From contig NZ_UPZP01000080.1 of the NCBI RefSeq assembly GCF_900538805.1, positions 1 to 11,237 of the forward strand: a stretch of 11,237 nucleotides of DNA. The letters run 5' to 3'. This DNA is from an uncultured Dialister sp. (lineage in GTDB: Bacteria; Bacillota; Negativicutes; Veillonellales; Dialisteraceae). The notes below the pieces were generated by a model, which saw nothing but the letters and a program-made list of their open reading frames with translations, had not been told where the DNA came from and did no database searches. Shown in pieces: positions 8,201 through 11,237 of this stretch. The first letter of the stretch is position 1. Every line of letters starts with the position of its first letter. Both the position numbers and the translations under genes were made by a program.

Positions 8201-8434
8201 ACCGCCTTCACCGCCATCATCGGCTGCCTCCCCCTGGCCCTCGCCACCGGAGCCGGCGCCGGTGCCCGCTGCGGCATGGGCGTAGCCGTCGTAGGCGGCA
8301 TGACCTTCGCCACCCTCTGCGGCCTCTTCCTTATCCCCGCCTTCTACATCATTTCCGAATATATGGCAAGATACTTCCGGAAAGTGACGGGATTTAAGGG
8401 GATTAAGTTTAAGCATCGCCTGCTGAGACGGTGA
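5252..8434 (+). CDS. acrB: RND multidrug efflux pump, HAE-1 family (AcrB/MexB type)
   Basis: The 1060-residue, full-length inner-membrane proton/drug antiporter acts as the pump of a tripartite exporter. It starts MSKFFIRRPIFA, the usual family N-terminus, with TM1 at about 10-30. Two porter loops (about 40-335 and 560-865) alternate with two membrane bundles. The proton-relay residues are present: Asp407-Asp408 in GLVVDDAIVVIEN, Lys947 in GLAAKNAILIVEFAK and Arg979 in RLRPILMT. The N-terminal half-repeat motif and the C-terminal GAGAGARCGMG loop are also seen. AGGAGG (5241-5246) overlaps the last base of the adaptor stop codon and sits five bases before the ATG, so the two genes are translated from one mRNA. 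No TolC-like channel gene follows, so the channel must be encoded elsewhere. A hairpin cascade begins six bases after the stop. Substrate range cannot be read from sequence. Confidence 0.97.
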   Translation: MSKFFIRRPIFAIVISIIIVLLGTISLLTLPIAQYPQISPPTISLSASYTGANATIVNQTVAQVIEEQLNGLENMSYMSSTSSNDGSYSLSIVFDLDSDGDTDSVNVQNNANLAKNSLPSDVQTTGLTVRKSSGDMVLMANLYSPKGTYDQAFLKNYADIYLLDKIQRIDGVGNVNTFGSSYAMRVWLNPDKLAERNLTVSDVISAIKEQNISAPAGTVGGQPAPDTQEKQYSAKVEGRLTTPEQFGNIILKSASNGQFVYLKDVAKIQTGTQNESSNSKINGKTGIGFGVQLTNDANALDTISQVKQVLEQARDSFPPDLDYIIVMDNTSFINASISEVKDTFVESLLLVILVVFVFLQKWRTTLIPVLAVPVSIVGTFATFIVLDFTINTLTLFAMVLAIGLVVDDAIVVIENVEEHMAKDGLSAKEATERAMDEVQGPIIATTAVLASIFIPVAFIGGVTGVLYKQFAITITVSVAISAFVALTLTPALCGLLLKADDKGIQGGPLGFFFKKFNSAFDSWREKYTGKVGWMIHHLKYAAVFLILVTGLMGVFYKMLPTTFVPEEDQGFFMASVTMPEGTSLNQTVKTVDAIADETKQIPGVKDIMTHSGGSTSNSGNVYISLDSWDERTSSDLSVNSIIAKFNKTVVPLHPEARVAAFNTPALPGLGMEGGWTMQLQDNVGLTDTELGNVADQVVAACSARPELSGVRTSYATNTPSVQYTVDREKIKNLGINLSDVFTALQANFGGSQVNDFNQFGRSYKVIVQADTQYRSQADSLKFISVKSSSGNMVPLDTLLTSSITTGPSSITRFNGVRSVTIQGSAANGYSSGEAMAAAEEAAKSVMPSGFTIEWSGQSREESTSSSSTMKVLIMALVFAFLCLAALYESWSMPFAVLFTVPTGIFGAVFSEYIIRILATMLGGNATGFLNSVYMQIGIIMIIGLAAKNAILIVEFAKERVDKGMDPMEAVVIASKLRLRPILMTAFTAIIGCLPLALATGAGAGARCGMGVAVVGGMTFATLCGLFLIPAFYIISEYMARYFRKVTGFKGIKFKHRLLRR

Positions 8435-8440
8435 CGCCAT

Positions 8441-8527
8441 TGACACGCCTTCGGCGTGAGGGTTGACGGCCCTTCGGGCCGAGGGTTCTTAAGGGGCTAA
8501 AGTTTGACGCGCCTTTGGCGCGAGGGT
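8441..8527 (+). repeat. 3'-end hairpin cascade, copy 2 (after the RND pump)
   Basis: Hairpins ACACGCC-ttc-GGCGTGA, CGGCCC-ttc-GGGCCG and CGCGCC-ttt-GGCGCG are spaced by GAGGGTTGACG and GGTTCTTAAGG linkers, matching the minus-strand copy at 494-400. Stem 2 has a compensated G-C to C-G change and stem 3 is wholly different, yet both pair. The orientation relative to the upstream gene is the same as in copy 1. A further hairpin (GGGCGGC-tgc-GCCGCC, about 8534-8549) follows. There is no T-tract. Confidence 0.75.
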
Positions 8528-8568
8528 TGAGGTGGGCGGCTGCGCCGCCAGTATGGATAAAACAAATT

Positions 8569-8604
8569 TAGTGGGCTAGTGGGCTAGTTGGCTAGTGGGC
8601 TGGT
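8569..8604. repeat. CTAGTGRG 8-mer tandem array, array 2
   Basis: About four to five degenerate units (TAGTGGG, CTAGTGGG, CTAGTTGG, CTAGTGGG, CTGGTA) end directly at the AAAACC anchor at 8605. This is the same arrangement as at 2823-2860. Confidence 0.8.
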
Positions 8605-8851
8605 AAAACCATACAACCGCCCTTACGGGCGAGGGAAATGCACCCCTATCCCCGCCTACGGCGGTACTTCCCCCGGAGGGGGAAGTTTGCTCTCCGCTCA
8701 GCTTTTATCTCATAAGCACCTTAAAGCATAGCGCCGCTAAAACCTCCCCCTCCGGGGGAGGTGCCGTAGGCAGAAGGGGTGCATTTCCAACGGGCGCCAG
8801 CCCGGTTTGCTTGTTTTCCCATCGCGCCAAGGGCGCGGTTGTAAAGGTTTT
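8605..8851. repeat. Composite inverted element, copy C
   Basis: AAAACC anchors face each other at 8605 (plus) and 8851 (minus). The inner arms start GAAATGCACCCC at about 8636 on the plus strand and, read from about 8790, on the minus strand. The core contains ATAGCGCCGCTA (8728-8739), the reverse complement of the TAGCGGCGCTAT in copy B, so the two cores lie in opposite orientations. Long G/C stems (CTTCCCCC-CGGAGGGGGAAG and CCTCCCCCTCCGGGGGAGG) are perfect here. The extra hairpin of copy B is absent. Just outside, GGCGTCTT (8861-8868) pairs with AAGACGCC (8880-8887). Confidence 0.7.
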
Positions 8852-8887
8852 ATCATAAGAGGCGTCTTAAACGAATTAAAAGACGCC

Positions 8888-9060
8888 AACCACCGCCGCG
8901 CCAGCGGTATATAAAACTCATCGCCCGCAGGGCGATACCTTCCACTCTGAACCCTCTGAACCCTCTGAACCCTCTGAACCCTTTGAACCCTTTGAACCCT
9001 CACGCCGCAGGCGTGTCAAAGGCCCATGAACCCTACCCGCCATCGGCGGGCCTATGACCA
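8888..9060. repeat. 9-mer array 3 with flanking hairpins, upstream of the permease
   Basis: The hairpin ATCGCCC-gca-GGGCGAT (about 8920-8936) is followed by the longest 9-mer array (8944-8999: four CTCTGAACC and two CTTTGAACC units). Then comes the first hairpin of the 3'-end cascade on the minus strand (9018-8997, ACACGCC-tgc-GGCGTGA). Another hairpin, CCCGCC-atc-GGCGGG, is at 9036-9050, ten bases before the permease ribosome site. I see no clear promoter for the permease in this island. Confidence 0.7.
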
Positions 9061-9075
9061 AAGGACCCTGATACT

Positions 9076-9957
9076 ATGACCCCAAACTCCCGGGAGGCGA
9101 AAGCCCGTCTTATGCTTTGGACCACCGCCCTTATCTGGGGCGGCGGTTTTGTGGCGGGGAAAATGGCTTTGACCGGCCTTTCTCCCTGGGGTGTGCTTTT
9201 CTGGCGCTTCGGTCTGGCAGCGCTTTTATTTCTTCCCTTCTTTTACCGGAGGATTCTCCGGCAATGGAAGGGCCTTTTTGTCTTTGCCCTCCTGTCGGGC
9301 CTTCTTCTGGCGCTGTCCCTGGCGGTGCAGCTCTGGGGGCTCAGCTATACCACCAGTGCCAGGCAGTCCTTTCTTTTCACCACCTACGTGGCGGAGGCGC
9401 CCTTTGTGAGCTGGGCGGTCCTGAAAAAACGGCCGCCGGCGAAGGCCTTTGCCGGTGGTTTCCTGGCCCTCTCGGGCATCGGGCTCATTGCAGGAAACGG
9501 GGCAGGGGATATCCGGCTGGGCGATTTCATCACCCTCTCTTCGTCGCTGCTCTTTACCCTGCAGATTGTGTTTGTAGGGAAATACATGAAAAAGGACATG
9601 GACATTTTCGTCTTCTCCTTCATCCAGTTCTCCGCCGCCGCCCTCCTGTCCCTCTTGCTCCTCTCTCTTCAGGGAGGGCCCTTTCTCCCCTCCGGCAGCG
9701 AATGCGTGGAAGGGGTGCTCTTCCTGGGCATATTGAACACCGCCGCCGCCTTCACATTGCAGAACGGCGCCCAGAAATACCTCCCCGACGTGACGGTGTC
9801 CCTTATCAGCAGCATGGAGTCGGTGTTCGGTTTCCTCTTCTCCTGCCTCTACTATGGAAATCCCGTGACCCCATCGTTTCTGGCAGGAGGGGCGCTCTGC
9901 TTTGCGGCCATAGTGGTGAATGGGGTGAGAAATAAGACGATAGAAGATAGAGGATAA
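9076..9957 (+). CDS. DMT superfamily permease, EamA family
   Basis: The 293-residue integral inner-membrane protein has about ten predicted hydrophobic helices and two tandem EamA domains (about 12-141 and 150-285). Family features include WGGGFVAGK in helix 1, Trp/Arg-rich FWRFGLAALLF in helix 2, the SAR..LFTTYVAEAPFVSW segment at the end of domain 1, and the NTAAAFTLQNGAQKY..VSLISSMESVFG segment in domain 2. EamA proteins usually export or import metabolites, amino acids or nucleotide bases. Nothing here fixes the substrate. The ATG at 9076 has AAAGGA (9060-9065) ten bases upstream, a slightly long spacing; no better in-frame start is seen. The gene stands alone between two repeat islands, so co-transcription with the pump operon would need read-through of about 640 bp of hairpins. 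Confidence 0.93.
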   Translation: MTPNSREAKARLMLWTTALIWGGGFVAGKMALTGLSPWGVLFWRFGLAALLFLPFFYRRILRQWKGLFVFALLSGLLLALSLAVQLWGLSYTTSARQSFLFTTYVAEAPFVSWAVLKKRPPAKAFAGGFLALSGIGLIAGNGAGDIRLGDFITLSSSLLFTLQIVFVGKYMKKDMDIFVFSFIQFSAAALLSLLLLSLQGGPFLPSGSECVEGVLFLGILNTAAAFTLQNGAQKYLPDVTVSLISSMESVFGFLFSCLYYGNPVTPSFLAGGALCFAAIVVNGVRNKTIEDRG

Positions 9958-10423
9958 GTGGCTAGTAGCTGGTAGCTGGGAAGCGCCTGACGGCGCGGCC
10001 GGGATCGGGATCGAGTTCGGGCGTGAGGAATTATCAGTCGGCGGGGCGGTGCTAGCCTGTATTCCCGTAGGGACCTGCCGCTTCGCGGCAGAGGGGCGTA
10101 TGGCATCCATCGGGCCTTCCGTCCCTTGGTGCCAAGGGTTGTATAAAAGGGTTGCGTCGCGTCGCTCAGGGCGGGAGGTAGGCACCCTTTGAAACTAATG
10201 GGTGCCATTATGATAAAACCATACAACCGCCCTTGCGGGCGTGGGAAAGCCACCAGAGGTGGCTAATTCATCGCTATGCTGAGAGTGACTTAAGTAGAAG
10301 GAAAGGCAATCCCGTAACGCACTTGCGTCCCCTTTAGGGGAAGAGGGCCACGAAGTGGCGCAGGGGTGTACGACGCTGCAAGCCGAATTGATACTCTACG
10401 CCGCCCTGACTGCCAATCGGCAG
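9958..10423. repeat. Repeat island downstream of the permease
   Basis: No gene is supported. A degenerate CTAGTAGCTGGTAGCTGG run follows the stop codon. Hairpins include CTGCCGC-ttc-GCGGCAG (about 10075-10091), GGCACCC..GGGTGCC (about 10181-10206), an AAAACC..ACAACC anchor at 10215 with GCCC-ttgc-GGGC, GCCACC-aga-GGTGGC (about 10249-10263), CCCCT-tt-AGGGG (about 10329-10340) and GCCAC-gaa-GTGGC (about 10348-10360). CCCGTAACGC recurs at 10311-10320. Confidence 0.6.
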
Positions 10424-10502
10424 CCTTCCCGCCGACTGGTATTTACTACCGATTGGCTCATATGCTTCAAGTACCGAGATTCTTCACTTCGTTCAGAATG
10501 GT
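10424..10502. repeat. Short repeat shared with 3549-3625
   Basis: CTTCCCGCCGACTGGTATTTA and GTACCGAGATTCTTC match the sequence left of R1 copy 2. The hairpin ATTCT-tcacttcgttc-AGAAT (about 10480-10500) has a different interior from its relatives at 81-103 and 3602-3624. Confidence 0.6.
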
Positions 10503-10588
10503 CGGTCGGCCAAATAAAAGGAAGGCCCTTTAATGTGCAGGCCAAGGGCCAACTTTGGCCGACTCGCGCATTCTATGCAGAATGCGCG
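10503..10588. repeat. Nested-hairpin element, copy b, with terminal palindrome
   Basis: This is the inverted counterpart of 1-78. The outer stem GTCGGCCAAA (10505-10514) pairs with TTTGGCCGAC (10554-10563). The inner stem is AAGGCCCTT-type, with AAGGGCC near 10544. An adjoining palindrome CGCGCATTC (10565-10573) pairs with GAATGCGCG (10580-10588) around the loop TATGCA. The element sits between the left-end hairpin and the GAGGGCGGG segment of a shortened R1 copy. Confidence 0.75.
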
Positions 10589-10591
10589 CAA

Positions 10592-10659
10592 GTGAGGGCG
10601 GGAAGGCTAATCCCGTAACGCTGACTTTATAAGCATTGCCCGTAGGGCAATCCACCACC
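10592..10659. repeat. R1 copy 3, collapsed form (right end only)
   Basis: GAGGGCGGGAAGG is followed by CCCGTAACGC (10612-10621) and then directly by CTGACTTTATAAGCATTGCC and the ATTGCCC-gta-GGGCAAT hairpin. In copies 1 and 2 about 170-180 bp of hairpins lie between two CNGTAACGC motifs. Here only one motif remains, as expected after deletion between short direct repeats. Confidence 0.7.
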
Positions 10660-10695
10660 CTCTGAACCCTCTGAACCTTTTGAACCTTCTGAACC
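10660..10695. repeat. CTCTGAACC 9-mer tandem array, array 4
   Basis: About four units (CTCTGAACC twice, TTTTGAACC, TTCTGAACC) directly follow the terminal hairpin of R1 copy 3, as at the other R1 ends. Confidence 0.85.
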
Positions 10696-10722
10696 TTTTT
10701 TCCGCCCCTTTCTACACAACCT

Positions 10723-10749
10723 GCGCCGTCAGGCGCGCCCCTTTTTTTT
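10723..10749 (+). terminator. Weak intrinsic terminator candidate
   Basis: GCGCC (10723-10727) pairs with GGCGC (10732-10736) around GTCA, and an eight-T run lies at 10742-10749. The five-base gap and the short stem make this weak. It would insulate the T-box promoter from upstream transcription. Confidence 0.3.
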
Positions 10750-10783
10750 ATTGCCGCGCAGCGGCCCCCTTAATAAAATCTAC

Positions 10784-10812
10784 TTGACATAATATATCCG
10801 GTGCATTATAAT
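10784..10812 (+). promoter_or_regulatory. Consensus promoter of the T-box transcript
   Basis: TTGACA (10784-10789) and TATAAT (10807-10812) are perfect sigma-A hexamers with a 17-bp spacer. The start of transcription should be near 10819, directly before the T-box leader. Confidence 0.9.
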
Positions 10813-10818
10813 AGCCAC

Positions 10819-11094
10819 AACTTAAGAAAAGCAAACCGTTGAAGCGGAGATAAAAATAATTCGTGCACTCACAGGGAGCCGGGGTATTGAGAAGCCGGCA
10901 GGACGCAGGTTATTAAATGGACCGCTGAGGGCGCGGTGAAAAGGATTTCCTTAGTAGCCTGCGACGTAGGGCATACGTCAGTTGCCGGAGATATGCTGGT
11001 ATCTCGCTAAGAGCAGGGGTCATTCCCTGAAGCAAGGTGGCACCGCGGAAATATATCCGTCCTTGACAAGTATTTGTCAGGGACGGATTTTTTG
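10819..11094 (+). ncRNA. T-box riboswitch leader, Trp specifier likely
   Basis: A T-box leader binds uncharged tRNA and lets transcription pass the terminator. The conserved T-box AGGTGGCACCGCGG is at 11035-11048. Stem I closes with AGCGG (10843-10847) and CCGCT (10922-10926). Above it, AATAA (10855-10859) pairs with TTATT (10910-10914), leaving an internal loop AGATAAA opposite AAATGGA. In glyQS-like leaders the codon is followed by one A and then the stem, so the specifier here is TGG (10918-10920), tryptophan. The distal part has GGGAGCCGG (GCCGG at 10878-10882, CCGGC at 10895-10899). GACGTA..TACGTC (about 10963-10979) and GAGATA..TATCTC (about 10988-11005) fit stems II and III. ATG (Met) shifted one base is the alternative specifier. 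Confidence 0.93.
11055..11093 (+). terminator. T-box regulated intrinsic terminator
   Basis: ATCCGTCCTTGACA (11055-11068) pairs with TGTCAGGGACGGAT (11075-11088), with one G-T pair, and runs into six T residues (11088-11093). CCTT (11061-11064), in the 5' arm, can instead pair with AAGG before the T-box sequence (11034-11037) to form the antiterminator. Confidence 0.92.
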
Positions 11095-11098
11095 TTGT

Positions 11099-11113
11099 CC
11101 TCCCTGAAGGAGG
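11099..11113 (+). promoter_or_regulatory. Ribosome-binding site inside a small hairpin
   Basis: GGAGG (11109-11113) is an excellent Shine-Dalgarno five bases before the ATG at 11119. It can pair perfectly with CCTCC (11099-11103) across the loop CTGAA, so translation could also be restrained. The stem is only five base pairs and may be fortuitous. Confidence 0.5.
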
Positions 11114-11118
11114 AAATC

Positions 11119-11160
11119 ATGGATTCAATCAGACGATGGCAGGAAACTTCAGAACGTTAA
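11119..11160 (+). pseudogene. Start of the T-box controlled gene, frame ends after 13 codons
   Basis: The ATG at 11119 with GGAGG upstream opens the frame MDSIRRWQETSER, then TAA (11158-11160). It is in the exact place expected for the first gene under the T-box. The product is not recognisable from 13 residues. It could be a gene cut near its start by an insertion (the sequence changes character at about 11158), a genuine short leader peptide with one Trp codon, or an upstream reading frame before a gene outside the window. Given a Trp specifier, the lost or distal gene would be expected to concern tryptophan synthesis, uptake or tRNA charging; that is inference only. Confidence 0.4.
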
Positions 11161-11237
11161 GGAAGCACTGATTCATTCGCAGAATCGAATTTCATAAGTA
11201 TTTTTATCCAATGCTGCGTCATAAGTCTCCTTAAATA
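11158..11237. other. AT-rich tail, possible end of an inserted element
   Basis: After the 13-codon frame the base composition becomes AT-rich and no reading frame is open. TTAAGGA (11158-11164) and TCCTTAA (11229-11235) are inverted, and GATTC..GAATC occurs near 11170-11187. This may be the left end of an insertion sequence, but no transposase is within the window and I do not recognise the terminal repeat with confidence. Confidence 0.3.

Noticed and set aside
6524..8446. 640-codon open frame on the minus strand opposite the RND pump
   Set aside because: It is a mirror of the GC-rich third positions of the pump gene. It is very rich in His, Gly and Asp with no recognisable domain and no ribosome site.
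8441..8490. Intrinsic terminator after the RND pump
   Set aside because: The hairpins are strong but none is followed by a T-run. The sequence fits a repeat module better; Term-seq would decide.
8944..8999. CRISPR-like regular repeat
   Set aside because: The unit is 9 bp, with no spacers and no cas genes. It is a simple tandem array.
9117..9935. 272-codon frame inside the permease in another frame, and a 319-codon antisense frame at 9226-10185
   Set aside because: Both are shadows of the permease codon bias. The permease frame has clear EamA domains, whereas these have Arg/Pro- or Gly/Glu-rich sequence with no family features.
10355..10618. 87-codon frame with a plausible ATG
   Set aside because: It runs through several repeat modules and a palindrome. 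Its peptide (RDSS..SE-like) comes from the ATTCT..AGAAT hairpin, a common source of false proteins.
10917..10919. Met (ATG) as the T-box specifier
   Set aside because: Reading ATG would leave G-A between the codon and the stem. TGG followed by one A matches the usual spacing. It is not fully excluded.

Overview
The window looks like chromosomal DNA of a diderm Firmicute, probably a Negativicutes member; the genus cannot be told from this sequence. Two features point that way together. One is an RND (AcrAB-type) efflux pair, which needs an outer membrane. The other is a classical T-box riboswitch, which is characteristic of Firmicutes. The genes are GC-rich at third codon positions, and this produces long false reading frames on the opposite strand.

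Layout. A minus-strand ornithine decarboxylase gene (492-2642) has a consensus promoter at 2672-2701. Diverging from it on the plus strand is a two-gene efflux operon: a lipoprotein membrane-fusion protein (4030-5241) and an RND pump (5252-8434). A DMT/EamA-family permease follows (9076-9957). At the right edge are a sigma-A-type promoter, a T-box leader whose specifier reads as a Trp codon (about 10819-11094), a strong Shine-Dalgarno and an ATG. The frame closes after 13 codons, just before an AT-rich segment that may be the end of an inserted element. No outer-membrane channel gene, putrescine antiporter or regulator is present.

Between the genes lie four islands of short, mostly non-coding repeats: 1-491, about 2820-3910, 8435-9020 and 9958-10700. 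They make up about a quarter of the window. They are mosaics of recurring modules: an ~265-bp multi-hairpin repeat (two full copies and one collapsed copy), an ~80-bp nested hairpin present in inverted orientation at both ends of the window, a composite inverted element present twice in opposite orientations, a hairpin cascade directly after two stop codons, CTCTGAACC 9-mer arrays, CTAGTGRG 8-mer arrays, and an AAAACC..ACAACC anchor followed by an exchangeable hairpin.

The main observation is that stems differ between copies while pairing is kept, by compensatory changes or whole-stem swaps, whereas the linkers are conserved. This suggests a mobile or mobilised family of structured intergenic elements acting as RNA or single-stranded DNA. 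I could not search databases, so novelty is not established.

The efflux genes form one envelope-spanning machine. The decarboxylase makes putrescine. In some Negativicutes polyamines are attached to peptidoglycan to hold the outer membrane, so an envelope role is possible but is only inferred.
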